Assembly (NCBI GenBank): GCA_947034885.2
Contig: OX344750.2
Coordinates: forward strand, 14,564,053 to 14,628,052
Direction of reading: 5' to 3'
DNA length: 64,000 bases
From: Thuidium tamariscinum
Taxonomy: Eukaryota; Streptophyta; Bryopsida; Hypnales; Thuidiaceae
Every line of letters starts with the position of its first letter. The stretch's first letter is position 1. The notes beneath the pieces are model-generated. The model was not told the DNA's origin. It did not search any database and saw only the letters and a list, made by a program, of their open reading frames with translations. Position numbers and translations under genes: made by a program. Positions 38,701 through 53,700 of the stretch are shown one piece after another.

Positions 38701-41700
38701 TCCCAAAATTCTCAATAATTTTAATTATGAAAATTTTATTTTGAAAATTTGAGAATCTTCATATTTCCTATAATCCTATAGACAAAAAATTTCACCATCT
38801 CATACTATGTACAATTTGCTCCAAAATTGCTTGAATGATCAGTTACTAGTGCCTCATTCTTATGAAGATATGCAGTGTTGGTCCCCTAGGGCATTTAGAG
38901 GTGCAAGAAAAATTTGTTTTTGAATGGTTGTAAATTCATTGCAATGAAGCATATTTAAATAAAGTGTACACATACCAATATGCCATTGTTTGTTATTTTA
39001 TATAATTACTATTATTAGACTAATTGGTTAAATTTTGTGTGTTCTTATTGACAAATGAAAGGAGGTTTCAACAAACCAAAGAACGCAACATTTCGATGCC
39101 ATAGCAATAGAAGAAAACAATGTTTTTTTATATGTTGATTCCTGCATTTGTGTATTGTGTATTGTGTTGATGTTCAACTATCTCAACATAGATGTCCAAG
39201 TAGATCACATTGCCACAAACGTGGACTAAACATCCCAAAAACCCTATGACATCAACATGTTATCGGCTAAACATTAAAAAAAAATGGTTAACGGGGTTTT
39301 GAAAGAGTGACATGTGGCTAAAAATTTAGCACCACATAAATATGGATAGCTAGTTAGGAATTTTTTTGTTAACTTTTTGTTGATCCATTAACTTTTTGTT
39401 GATGTGGCAGACTGCCACGTCAGCTCAATTAGGGATCAAAATGGGGTGATATGGCATGTTCAAATGGATAACATGACAAGTTTTAAAATGCACATTCACT
39501 CTCTTTTGAACTTTTTGGAGGTTTTTTTTATATGATATCTACCAAGACATCTAAATGTCTCAAAAAATGTCACTGGAGATGTCTATAAGTTTCTTGTAAT
39601 GTTCATATAAGTGCATGCGGCATAGGCAACGACAAACATATAATGACATCTAATGTATTGTGAGACTTCAATGTTGTAGTAACAAATGTAGTATTTGACA
39701 TGTACACATGTAGTATTTTTCATTTTTTGAGGCATCAACAATTCAACATGGACATCCAAATGTCTTGCAATGTCAACTTTGATGGCATCATGAATAACTT
39801 TTAAAATATTTAGTACAAATCAAATGAACAAAATAATGTCACTTTTGACATTTGTGTGATTGAATGCACAATTTAGCATGACATTAATATGTTTAGCCAC
39901 ACATGTTCTACATAATACATATGTCTATGCCATGACATCCATTACAACATATGTGCCCAATGCAAACATAACGTTCAACACAATACAATATATATTGTAC
40001 AAAATACACCATACATTGTATACCATACACAATACACTTTACATTGTAAGTGAGGAGGCTCAAAAAGCAACCCTTTAAGGGTTGTTGCGCATTTTTTTTA
40101 TGGGTTTTAGATGCCCAAAATAATTTCACTTATTTCTCACTTGAAGAAAAATTGATGAGAAATCTAATCCATATGGTTTCATATTTTTTGGAGCATTTAT
40201 GAATTACTTATGAATTTTTAAAGAATTTCGTGGTAGGTACCTACTCAGGTACCTATTCTTGACTTCTAGTCCTTGCAAAAACCACACACATGTGATTTAA
40301 AAAAAGATATGGCTTGATTAAAAATAATCACTATTCCATCAAAAAAATGATACATGAGGTCCGTGAATGTGATCTTACTAAACTTAAAATGAATCTTACA
40401 TTATTTTAACATTTGGAAGAAGGCAATTGAGCGATTAATTTCCATCCTAAAAAATTAAGTAAATAAATCCTGGTTTTGAAATGGACCCTCCTTGCTCTTA
40501 TTCCATCCATTGGTAAAGTGTGAAGCAATATATGGCAAGTCTTAATTATGCTCTCACATTGTTAGTGGTTCATTTCAGAACCATTGGCTATTAATTACAA
40601 AGCTCCCTATAGGGCCATTTGAAAAAGAGGGACACTTTTACAGCCACCTCCTATACACCTCACAAAATACATCATAATTATACAATATGCTATATATTAT
40701 ACAATATATATAATACACAAAATGTAGCAACTATGTTGCATGGCTTAAAAAACCATCTATTATCAATATATTGACATGAAAAGTCAAGATATTCATACAG
40801 ATGGGGTGCTAGGAGGGAAGACAATTCATATGGAATTTGTTTGATGCACTAGTCTATAGACGTCATCTATTTGGAGGTCTCAATTGAAATTACAAAAAAT
40901 ATCTTCACACCTTAATTGATTTTTCAATTCACATTCAGTTGATACCTTGAAAAAAATGTTAAAGTCTCAAATGGTGGCAAAGTATACTAACATGACACAT
41001 CATATCATCCTCATTGAATGCCACATTAGTGAAATACCATGTCAACTGCCATTTTTTTTTTGCAAAAGAACATCCTATAACTACCTTTCCTTCATTTTTT
41101 CACATTTGGTCAACATTTCACCTTAGCCCCTAATAACTTTAAGTAATTTGTATATAGTCAAGACAAAAAAATGTTGCCAATATGAAGCCTTGGTTTGAGA
41201 TATAAAATGCTAAATTGGTCATAAATGTACAAAAGTGTTTAGGGGTGATTGCAAGAAAGGCCTCTCGTTTTTTTGTCTCATTTTGCTATAGTACTTATCA
41301 TTTTTTGGGAGTACTTTTAAAATAGAAAAGTAATTTTTAAAAATGAAATATATGTTTAATGTATATTTTCTTAAGAAAAAAAGTACCCTAAAAAGGAAAA
41401 GTTTAGAAAAATTCTCTAAGTAGGTGAACTAGAAAAGTGCAAAATCTCATGAAAATTAATACTTTTACATTTTAATTTGTAAAAAATGGACAATAAATTT
41501 ACAAAATGAATAAAAATTTAAAATTTAGGAAGGATTGATGGTAATGAGATTTCACTAAAAGAATGATTTTGAAACCATTTTGGATGTGGAGAATTGCATG
41601 CACAAGAGGTCCTTATTTGCATGAATATAGAAGATATAAAATAATGTTTTTAAGAATTCTCTTTGGTGGACACATGATTCTCTAGTGTGAGAGTAGACCA

Positions 41701-44700
41701 CATAAAGTCTCATTTCATAGTTTCAAATCTCATTTTGAAGTAAAATGATAGAAGTGTTGATTTTGTTGCTTTGTCTTTGCAACTTCTTGCAAGCCTCCCT
41801 TTTTTTTAAGCTCTTGCTTCATTCATGCATTCCAATTACATTCCACCTTATTATTTGCCATCTTATATATTGATATAGCATCACCTTGGATACACTTACT
41901 TTCTAAAATACTCAATTACATCCCAAATTCTTTTTACATTTTGTGGTAGTAATTTTCAAAGTTCTTAAAACAATGCAAATTAGTAGAGTATGACAAACAT
42001 AATTGGTTCACCATACATATGTAGCTTGCAAACAACCATGTATATTTATTATGCTACATTGATTGCTAGAATGCAAGGGATAATCTTGCAGAAAATATCT
42101 CTTTTTTGCCTTAATTAACCAAGGTTTTAGTTTTTTGACTTCACAAACTAAATACTTGACCCCTAAAACACTATTGTCCATTCAATAGACAAATGGGATT
42201 TTGGGTAGGTACCTATTGTTTGAATTTATGTCATGATTTTTTGAAACTTTTCTTCAAGATAGAAAAATTGAGTAGCTTCATAAAAATATAATTTTTTTTC
42301 TAATTGGTGCCCAAGAACAAAAGTTATGCACAAACAAGTTCAAAATAGGGGAGACCGAGTAGCAAAAAAAATTAAATTTTTTGAATAAAAAACAAAATAT
42401 TTCTTCGTCATAGACTATATTTTTTTCTATAAAGAAATCTTTCATTAATTTCATTTGAATAAGTTATGTGAAAGTTATAGACAATCTTGTTTTCTAGGCA
42501 ATCTAAGCATCTTTTTGAAAAAATAACTTGTAAGATTCATTTTGGAATGCAATCTTTACATTTTTCCAGAAAATGAGTTCTGCATGGTTTAGTTTGTTTT
42601 TTAGAACAATCTCATAATTGGGATTAGTGCATTTTAATTCCATTTTAGAGATAACAATCATTTAGATTTTCATTCTATTTCATACCTACTTCTATTTAGT
42701 AGTTTCTTTTAGAATGAAAATTATTATTTTTTGAATTCATCTTTTTTTCTTATATTCTCAATTGAATTTTCCACTATAAAAATTTAAGCTCAAAAATCTA
42801 TTTGGTAAAAAATTAAAGATAAAAAGGTTTAAAGTAAAATAAATTAATCCTACAATGTATTAGTATTAAAAAAAAAAAAAAAAAAAAAATCACTTTAAAC
42901 ACAGATACCTTGCAATCTTTGTCATCAAAATTCTTTAAATTTTTTCAAGACATTTTCATACTAGGTAGGTGTAAGATCATAATATTAGATGTTAAAAAAA
43001 ACTCCTACAAATTTTTTACTCTTTGCTATAGAAATGGTTGTTTTGAATGTTTTGAATAGGAAAAAGACTTTGATCCTTTACGGATCAAAAAAATAGTTGT
43101 TGGGGAAAAAAATCCTATCAACCTACGTTTAAAGTATAAATTAATTGTATAACTAAAAATTTAATATAATAAAAATTTTAACTCTCACTCAACTCTAAAA
43201 CTTATTAGTGATTCAATTTGATGGATTGCAGTTTACAAGTATCATCATCTTAGCAATCAAAGATGCTTGCAAAACAGCACTGTCCCAGCTTGAAGGAAGT
43301 TTAATGGGTCAAGAAAAAAAGGTGAACAATAAAATGACCAGCGATGACAGTGTTGAAGGAGCTTCAGATGGAAATGATAAAACAGAAACATCAGCCAAAA
43401 TGAAACAAAAATCCACTGAAGATGCTGAAAATCAGGTACAACTCTTCCACCCAAGAAATTTAGGTTTAACCCCTAAACCCCCGGACAGCGTTTTTTGAGA
43501 TTATAGATTTTTTGGGCAGCTCACTACCGATGGAGTTTTTATTTTTTTTCTTTGAAATTTTGATACAATGTGTGTCCGAGGAGTAGCTTGAAGGCCTAAC
43601 AATTTTCATAACTTTTGACTTTGTGGATAAAAAGTTATGGCATGATATGTTACTTTGTTTGCTCGGCGGGCAGCCCGGGCAGCTGAAAAAACTTTTTCAA
43701 ATTTTTTTTTTTTTGAAAAGTGAAATTTCAAATCGGTTCTTTAGGTTTATACAGACATGTGAAGCTTTGAATCAATCCATTCCGATCAATGAGTCAAAAG
43801 TTATGAAGATTTTAAGTTTGGGATAGTTTGCGGCCAGTTACAGAATCTGCACAGCACAAAAAAAGTTTGAAATTCTTCATTTAATTCAATTTTTCATATT
43901 TTTGGAAAAAAATAAAAACAAAAGGTGTAGATTGTTTATTTCAACATTTTAACCATCGGGATTGAAAATTTTCAATTCCATGAATAAAATGTTCACAATT
44001 TAGTATTTTGGCTCATTTTTTACTTCTTTCTACTTACTTATTTTTTCCTATATGTTGTACAATTCCAAATGGTTTGAAATTTTTTGAGAATGTAGCCAAC
44101 TTACATTGAAGTAAGAATTCAAAGAGTAACCACCATTTTGAATTTTTTTTCACACAAATGTGACCTTGTGAAGTGCAGCTGCCCGGATTTTCGCAGGGAT
44201 AAAAAAACAGTTTTTGTCAATTCAAGTGCTTATATCTTGCAATCTACATGGTGGAAATTTCTGAAATTTTTTCCACATGTTTACAAACCACCTTACTACG
44301 AGATCCTACGGTTACATGAGTCAAAAATGTGTTTTTAAAAAAAAATTGCTCTTGTATTAGAAATGGCAGTTTTGGAGCATTTTTTTTGGTGAAAACACTG
44401 TCCGGGGGTTTAGGGGTTAAATGGAGCAGGTTCTAAAATGGTGCCCTTCTTTAAATGTACAGTATTTGTACATGTTACTTTTTCATAGTCTGTAGCAATG
44501 TACTGGTAGTGTACATTTTAGCTAGGGCACCATTTTAGAGCCCTATGCCCTTTCAACTTCAAATTTTGATAACTAATTCTACAAAGCTCAAAAAATATGA
44601 AACGGCTTGGGTTAAATATTAATTCCACTTGTCTTTCAAGGAAAATATCCTGAAAAATATTTCAAGATGTTTTGCTTCCCCAAAATTCAATTTCAGCCCT

Positions 44701-47700
44701 TAGATGGGCAATTATTGAGCCTTCTACCCTTCTGTGGGAAGCTAAGCTCTTTGAAACAATTTTCAGTAGATTTTTGTAGTGAGGAAAAGGAAATTGGCAC
44801 CCAATTCAAGTTGTTTCATAGTTTTTGGACCTTTTTGAAATTAGTTACAATTTTTTTAAAGTTGAAACGTAGTTGTCATCAATGGTCATATTAATAGCAA
44901 CCACCTCCTAAAATGTGCAAAGTTGGTACATTGAAGAAAGCAAAATGTACCTGTGTTTGGCTTTGTGTTTCACTTTCAAATCCCATGCCAAGTTCAAGCC
45001 TCCTACCTTAAACTAAGCACAAAGTATTCAAAATTAGATTTGGAAAAGTTATACTACTTGAAATATTTTTCAACAAATTTTCCTTGAATGACAAATAGAA
45101 TTGGCCTCTAATTTGAATTTTTCATATTTTGGGGGAGTTTGTTGGAATTAGTTATGATTTTTTGAAGTTCAAATACAATGGTCACTAAAAGTATTCACTT
45201 CTTGATTTGTACACTACATTGCTTCAACATTGTTGATATAGTAGAAAAGTAGCATATATAAGTAGTGTACATTTCAAGAGGTAAATGCTTTTGGAGCCTG
45301 AGCACTTTTTTTTATACTTAGACCTCTTCTCTTGTATTGACTTAAATTTATAAAAATACATACAAATTGATCACTAAGCTTTTACAATCAAGACTTGTTT
45401 GTTTTGATAATAGGAACGATACAAATATTTAATTGCTGCTGCAAAACGATTAGAACAAGCAAGACTCCTGAATTTTGTGAGGCTATGTGATTACCTTATA
45501 ATTGATGGTTTACAAATAATTTTAACTAAGACTCTTGAAGAACTTTTGTATGAAATTCGAAATGTCAATGAAGTGCATCAACATACACATTTATTGATAG
45601 AATTAGATCCTTTGATGGAAGATGGTAATGGACAAGAACCACAAGTCAAAGAACCACAACCCGAAGAATTGGAACCGGTTGCATCAAATGATCCCCAACC
45701 ACCACCGGTTGAAAATTTGGTTCCAAGTATTCAATACTTCATTGTGGAATTACATATTAAAGATGAAATCCTAGTGTTTGAGCCGTCGTATCAAGATTAT
45801 GCAACTAAGGTTTAGAAAAATAAAAATTAATACATTAATCATCAATTATTGAATACTATACCATAGTTTAATGTTATTTTTGGCAAAAAAATAATTAAAA
45901 CTTTTTGAGCTAAATGGTTTTGGAAATTAACAAAACACTTTGTCAAATCTATAAAAATGTACTTATATAAACGTCAAGACTTTGTTGAAAAAGATACTTG
46001 ATCATTTAAAACCATTAAAAACTACACCCTGAAAAACCTATTCTACTTCTAACTTCTAAGATTTTTTGAAGGGTTGCTAAAGTTAAGAAAAAAACTATTT
46101 TGTAATTTTTAAATATATAACATATTGTTAAAAGAAAATTTACTACCAAATCAATCTTTCTAATTTAAAATAATTATTTGGCAAAAATGTGACAAAGGTC
46201 ACTTTCAACTACTACATGAAGGAATATTGCTTCTTTCTTTTTAGACACTTTGTTTTATAGAATTTTTTTTCTAACAATACTAGTATGTGAGCATGAAAAT
46301 GTGAGCATGTGAGCCTTGAGTTTGTATATAAGTATATATCCTACAACCATAGAAGGTGCTTATAACACAGACATCTATCATACATGTATTTATTCTATAT
46401 TATAGATACATGTTCTAATTTATAGACACTTATACTATAGGTATATAGTCTTTTAAGCTCATAGGCTCTCACTTTTAGGCTTGCATAATATGAATTCTCA
46501 TTTTTTTCAGACATGAAAGGCTACAAGAGTATATATTTCTCACATATTTTATATGGATAAGAAGAATTAATTTGTTTCAACATTAAAAAATTACCATTAA
46601 AAATAGTATAAGTAGGAAGAACAACATGTTTGATAACATTGGTAGTTGGAGATATATTTGTTATTGTCAAATTCAAATTAAAAAAGTTTTTTTAAACTAG
46701 CCAAATTTTTAAAAATTAATTCCACTTCAATTTAAAAAATGAAGAAATGCATAATTGCAATAGTACATAACACATGTACTATATGTACAATTTTGGTAAT
46801 TTTTTCATTCATGAACAAGATTAGTCATTCTATTTATGTAAGAAATATTTAAAAATATTAATTTTTAAGCAATCCACTATATTTGAAACATTGGAATACT
46901 AACAAAGAATCCCTTAATAAAGAAAGATACAAGTACATTGACAAAAATAATGCATTCATATTATTTTGAGTATATATTTTATATTTCAATAGGCAAAAAT
47001 GATAGTAATCATCAAACATTTAAAACTTATTTCAATCCATTTTAATAAAATTTTAACATTAAAAAATTGCCTGCATGATCTTAAAATAATTAATTCCATT
47101 GAGACAATTGGTATAAATTACTCTACATATATAATCATTGACTTTTTTGCTTTAAGTTATTTTGAATTTTCATTCAATCATTATTTCTATATTATTGAAT
47201 TTAGCATATTCCATTTGTCAATTGTTTTTTAAACAACTAACAAATGGAGCACTTGGCAATCAATTTAAAATTTTGATGTCAAATGCAAAAAAACAAAATT
47301 GAATACTTTAGTTTTTTCTTATAATCTTTAGATTTTATCAATTCATCAATTTCATGAGTCATTAATAAAAGTAGATAGTATGTAGTTATTGCAATATTTA
47401 AATAATTGCTTTTATATAATTTTCCATTGTAATAGGATTTGAAAATTACAATGAATTTTACTCAATAAATAAATTAGTAGGAAATTTTCAATGTTTATTT
47501 CAAATCCATCTCACCTTTTATAAATATTCAATAATAATTGGTTGTAAAAATATATAATAAATCCTTGAAAATAATAAATCTATTGGTTAGAGACTTTAAT
47601 TCAAAACCGCATCCAAAAGTTCAAATTGTTGAAAACAACATTTAACAAAAAAAATAACCAATCAAGTGACAAAGATTGATATAAAAAATATTACTTATAC

Positions 47701-50700
47701 AAAAATAAAAATAAAATTTCTAGTGAATTTAGTTTGACATACTTTTTTCATTGAAAAGTTTTAAGGCTAAAAAATCCATTGACAACTTACTTCTTCATAA
47801 ATCTTTTTAGATTTTGAGTACATTGAAGCACTGTAGCTGTGTATAAGGTTTTTCTTTAATTCCTCATTTCAACCATCAATAGAAGGATTTTATTCTCATT
47901 TTTCATTTTTCAAAATATGATATTTTATGTAGATAAGTGTATTTTTTGGAAAATTGTAAGTCACAATTTGATTGTTGATGTCTTGAAATTTTGAAAAACA
48001 TTAGAAAAAAATGCATTGCAATATAAATATTGGTGCATTGTACTATGCAATTGACAATATTTTCAAAAGTTTTGCTTTCAAAATATTCTAAAGTAGAAAG
48101 AATTTAAGAATATTTAATTTCTATATCTTTGAATAAATTACTTTCTAGTACTTCTATATATAACTTAAATAAAAACCTATGAAATTCAAAATTATAAAGA
48201 CTTAACATTTTGACTTTAGGGTATAAATTTATTATAAAAATTACAAATATTCATTCAAAAATTCATTTTGAAAGAAAATTTCAACATTTATGAATGAATA
48301 TTAGTTAGTGTAGTTATAGATCCATTTATAATGATTTAATATACAAAGGTCCACAATCTATAATTTTTTAAAACTCATGATTTAGATATTATTCTAAATT
48401 TTATTTATTATAAATCTTCATAATTCAAAAAAATTTAAACTATACTTAGTTTTTAAAGGATTAATATAAGTATTCTAAATTAGAAAGTATTTCTTTTACC
48501 AAGAGTCACGTATGAGGTCTAAAATTATTAAGACCTTCAAAAAAACTATGTATCACTAAATGTCTAAATATGATTAAAAATAATAGACTACAAATGGAAA
48601 AACAATTGTTTAAGAATATCAATACAAATTAGGATAAAACCACACATATACATGCATTTTTGGATAATAATATATAATTATACCATACAAAGATAAACAT
48701 GTATGGCTTCATCAATATTTACTTACAAATCAATTATATGCATGATTTCTAGGTTGTTTAAAAACAATTATTATTTGATGTAAATTTCTATTTTAAACAA
48801 ATATTTGAGGCCAAAATTCACATATTATGTTTTCAATTTACTAATAAATTCTACTAATGCTAAATTGAGAATAATAATTCATTTGAAAATAATAATTAGT
48901 AGTGAAAAAAATCCTTGTAAGTAAATCATAACTTTCAAAATGAACTATTGCGCTAAATTGGAATTCATACAATAGTAAATTTTCTTTGAAATATTCAATA
49001 TAGCAACCATAGTAAATAAGATGAGGATAGAAACTTAACTATTGGTGATAAAGAAGTCTTTGTAATAATATTCAAAACACTGAACCTCAATTGAATAATT
49101 AATGTCAATTGAACATATGTAGAGAATCTTTTGCATTCTTGTTTGCATTCCTTCAATAAAAAATTTAGAGGACACTATGAGATTACATAGTTAAATTTTA
49201 ACTACTAGAATTCAACTTCTCTTTGTATTGGTGACTTTTGTGTAATTTTCATTCAAATTTTTTTATATAGCTCTAATGTACTAAAATTTTCAAATAGCTT
49301 GATGATCATCAATTCTACAAACTACTATATATTCTATTAGATTATAATATACTACGTATAAAAAAACAATTGAATATAATTTATGAATAATTAAAATTAA
49401 AATTAAAATTAAAAATAAAGATAAAAGACTTTTAAATCATCTTTTAAGTCACATAATTTGATAATTTTTTTGAAAAGAAATCAAAGATTGAGCTTCTATG
49501 GAAGATTTATGACACATTTTCTTCATCATATTTCAGATGGAAGGATATGTTGTAGGTATTTCAAATGTTGTTCGCTATTTAAGGAGAACTCTTTATCATC
49601 CTATTCTTGATGGAATAGTTGATAAAGGTGATGCAAATGTAGACAATTTAAATTCTTATGTTGAACTTATTGGCGAAAATCAATTTTATACATTATTGGC
49701 AAAGATCAATAAAACAATATTATTGGCATTTAATGTATGTACCATCAAACCTTGTAATATGAGCTATAAATTGTATTGTTGCTATATGTATAAGTAAAAT
49801 ACATGGAGTCTTAAAATTAAGAATTCATATGTTATACAAAAATTATAAAAAAACATTGGTACGTTATTTTAAACCTTTTTTTTTTTTTTATAAATTTAAT
49901 TAAAAGATAATTATAACAAATTTTTTGATGTAAGAAAAATATTTCAAATTCAATATCAATGAAATAACTTCCAATTCAACAAAATTTAATGATGATTACT
50001 TCAATATTTTAATATGAAATGGAAAATTTAGTTCAATATTAATTTTAAAATATTATAATCCAAGTAATTATCAAAGATTTATAAGAAACATAAAAAAGGC
50101 AAAATGGTGAAACTATAGTAATGCAGGTAGAGTATACAAGGTTAGCGTATAGTTTATTGTATTGGTATGAAAGTGTTTAGTTTTTTCATATCTTTTAATA
50201 AATATATTAGAATCATGTATTTGAATTTACAAATTCCTAGCAAACAACCCTACACTAGGATCAAATTGTAGAAAAATAATATATAATATAATTAAATACA
50301 AAATTCAATGAAATCTTCAGAAATTATAATGTTATATAGTTGAAGAGAATAGAAGAGGTCAATGAAAATATTTTTCATTTTAAGAAAATCCATGAAGTTG
50401 TATCAATTTATTCACACATATTGGTAAGATTTTGAATATTGGTAAAGCTATGACTAGTATTGAAGGTCATAAAATACTTAGAACCTTGCAAAACAAACTC
50501 TAAAATTATTTTAATTGAGTAAAAAAATGGAAATTCAACCAAAAAATAAATGGTTTTGTATGAAATCTAACAATTTTGACCCCCAATGCATAGTATACAA
50601 GTATAGTTTTCTTTTAAGAATTTGGATTGCACTTTCTATTGAACCTAAGCAAATTCAACAAAGTAATTTCAAAATTGACTTCATTTCTAAAATTTTCATG

Positions 50701-53700
50701 TCTTCTAAGTAGAAAGAATAGATTTTCATTAGGTTTCTATGGTCTCAATATTTGTTATAATTTTCGAAAACTTAGTATAGATAGAAAATCACAATAACTT
50801 TCAATAGCAATAGTTTTAGAACAACAAAACTAAATTTTAGTTTGTTGGATAAGTAAAAATCCTCAAAATATTTGAAATAAAAATTTTCATTTTTCTTCAT
50901 AAAAGGTATATTTGTATCTATAAATTAAGCTTTGTTTCATTCTAGATGGATTTGTAATGTGAAAATTATAGGAAATTAGATCATTTTTTTAAAGAAAATA
51001 ACTTTTAAGATTCATTTTTTAACTCAATTATTATAGTTTTTCAATATGAAAATATTCACAAAAATAAAATCTCCTCCTAGAATAAATTCTTTGATGTAAT
51101 TAGTATGTTTCAATTTCACCTTAGAACTAAGAATAATTTAGTTTTATCTACAATCTTTACCTACTTCTATTTAATAGTTCTTTTATGAAAAAAATTTAGT
51201 GTGTGTTTTCTTAGAATATTTCTTCAAATTTTCAACTCAAATTTTTAACAAAAATAAATAGAAATTCAAAACAATTCTACGAAAATTTGAAATAAAGATT
51301 ATTCAAAGTTTAAGATCTGGTAGAGCAAGGGCAAAAAAACCCTTAGTTTTGTTACTTCATATACAAATATTTTGCAATCTATGCAATCAAAACTTTTGGA
51401 ATTCCTTAATACACATTTTTACATTACTTTAGTGCAAGCCCCTATGGTTGAATTTGGAAAAAAAATTATAAAGATTTTTACTCTTTTCAATAGATATTGC
51501 AAATTTGAGTATATTTTGATGGCTTTGGGACTTTAAGGATCAATAGATGGCTTTATAATTGAAAGATATTGGCTTTACAAGATTACAAATGATTTTTTTG
51601 GATTGGATTTGTTTTTTGTTTTGTTAGTTTTATATATTTTTTCATCTTTTCACCTCTATATTGCATATTGTACCCCTTCAAACACATTTGGTCAAGCACT
51701 ATTTTACTGGGACCACTTTACACTACTTTCCAAGTCCCACATCACAAGTTCCATATATGTTTTTTTTAATGCCTACATGGTAATATTTTTAGATAGTTTT
51801 GGTACAAAAAAATAAGGATTTTGAGGCAAAATTGAATTTCACAAAAGTGGAATTCAATTCATCATTCATATTCTAACTATAATTTTGTTTATGAAATGAA
51901 GAGAAAAAATGCCAAATAAGGCATCCTTATAGAGATTTTATTTTATTCAAATGTGTAATGCAAATTTGATCCTAAAGTAACTACCAAATTAGGTTTTTAT
52001 GCACTTGAATGGTAGAAAATATTATATATTAGACAAATTGAGTTGGATCTTTGGCCTTTATAGTATGAAGTTAAGAAGTTTCAATTCCTACATCTAGATA
52101 TTTTTTATTTGCCTTCTACAATCTTTGAGAGTAGTTTGGGTTTGGCCTTCAAATAGGATTTTGTATATAATGTGACGTGTTTGTCACGTAGATGAATAAT
52201 CTTTTATTAGTTCAATACATGAATACATTAAATGATATAATTACCATATACAATCAAAACAATAGAATGAAGATTGTATATTCCTAGTTTGGTATTATTA
52301 ATATTGTATTCCAAAAGGTCTTTTATTCCCTCAAAATTCCAAGCCTTAGAATGAATTTTTGTGTACATCATTTTTATTTCAATCAATGCCTAGGAAAAAA
52401 ACTAATGCCATGCAATGCTCAAAATGCTCAAATCCAAGCAAAAGAAAAATTAATACAAAAATTTAGTGATTTGAAAGCTACTACAAATGAATGTTTTGCA
52501 AGTAGTTATGATGTTTTTAACAATAACACACATGATTAGTTTTGTATTCAATATTCACAACCTTTTTTGAAAAAGAAGGAGGTGCTTAAACTGTAAATTA
52601 TTTGCTACAACAATTTTGCATTTGCACCTATAAAATTGATATGTTACAATGCCTTTTTAGAACTATCAACAAATTAAATTTTACCTTCATCTTCTATATT
52701 TTTAACTATGATAATCTTTTAACAAACAAATATCAATTCTTCAATTTAAATTTTCAATAAAGTTATTCACCATAGAGATTCAAATCCCAAAACTTTGTAT
52801 ATCAAATTTGTCTAATATAATCCAAACACAACAAAATTTTCCAATTTTTAAGGAATTAATAATTGCAAATATGTTTTACATATACCAAATCTCAAATTCA
52901 AATCAAACAAAATCTTACAAACTAAAATTTAGTCAATTTTTATAGAGATTTTTCAAATTTGTATTAAATGTTTATTTTTATATTTTCAAAATATCAGAAA
53001 TTTATTTAGTTATATACATATGATTTATGAATCATATTTTTTAGTTTTTTAGTTTTAAATCATTATAAAGTTATTATTCAAAGTTGTATTTTGTTGATAT
53101 ACTTAGAAATATAGACTTCCTTTGGGCCTTAAGCAATTAAGGCAATTGAAAGTCTAAAATCTAGGTGTCAAAAAAAAGTCCAAAATCTAGTATGATATTG
53201 TGATAAGGTACAAAAAATATATTTATTTTTACTTTAAACAATAGTACCTTATAATCTTCCTTGTCAAAGTTTTTGAAAAATATTCTTCATGTATTTTCAA
53301 ATATACATAATGCAAGATTCTATAGTTGGATATGCGAAAAATAATTTTCATCTTGGCTCTTTGTATGGAAGTTCTAAAGTGGGTTTCAATTGCTAAAATA
53401 TAATCATGAACTCCAGGGATTAAACAATCTTTCTTGTCTCTTCTCAAGTTTCTATTCTAAAGTTTCATATAAAAGACTTTTTCAAATCATTTTCTAAAGA
53501 CTGAAATCCACTAAATTAGAGATTGATTAAACAATGTCCTTAATTTAAAGATTATATTCTCCATGATCTTCAACTAGATTTCCTTGTAGTTTCAATAATT
53601 GTATTGAGGCATCTTAAGTGATTGTTTTAGAGCAACGAAGCTAGTTTGTGAGCCTAAAAGCATGAGCTTGCGAGTAGTGTGCGTAGGTTTTGTGAGCCCA

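Larger units (their letters stand above)
16574..43231 (+). other. Intron 5 (26.7 kb)
   Basis: Runs from donor GTAATA to acceptor GATTGCAG. No exon with dynein similarity was recognised inside, and the protein reads naturally from exon 5 (KVQIIE) to exon 6 (FTSIIILAIKDACKTAL), so this is taken as one intron. It is packed with repeats: TTAA-family elements, the 390-bp repeat, a tandem array, hairpin/hexamer elements and several MITEs. The stretches 16574-18255, 19086-22582, 25960-27437, 37000-37917 and 38000-41240 hold only AT-rich sequence with microsatellites and faint repeat remnants. Confidence 0.7.
43436..45413 (+). other. Intron 6 (2.0 kb), half filled by a TTAA element
   Basis: GTACAA donor and TAATAG acceptor. 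After the TTAA element it holds a small foldback (44428-44551) and unremarkable AT-rich DNA. Confidence 0.75.

Noticed and set aside
39368-39418. Direct repeat TTAACTTTTTGTTGAT followed by a GTGGCAGACTGCCAC palindrome
   Set aside because: Short, single occurrence, with no terminal structure or duplication to support an element.
16574-43231. Missing dynein exons inside the 26.7-kb intron
   Set aside because: I looked for further tail blocks between exons 5 and 6, found none, and the protein reads smoothly across the junction. A very short exon cannot be fully excluded by eye.
44138-44338. Open frame with a near-identical partner at 58014-58226 (minus strand)
   Set aside because: Both lie at the same place in two copies of one non-coding element. 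Similarity is explained by DNA copying, and other copies do not keep the frame open.
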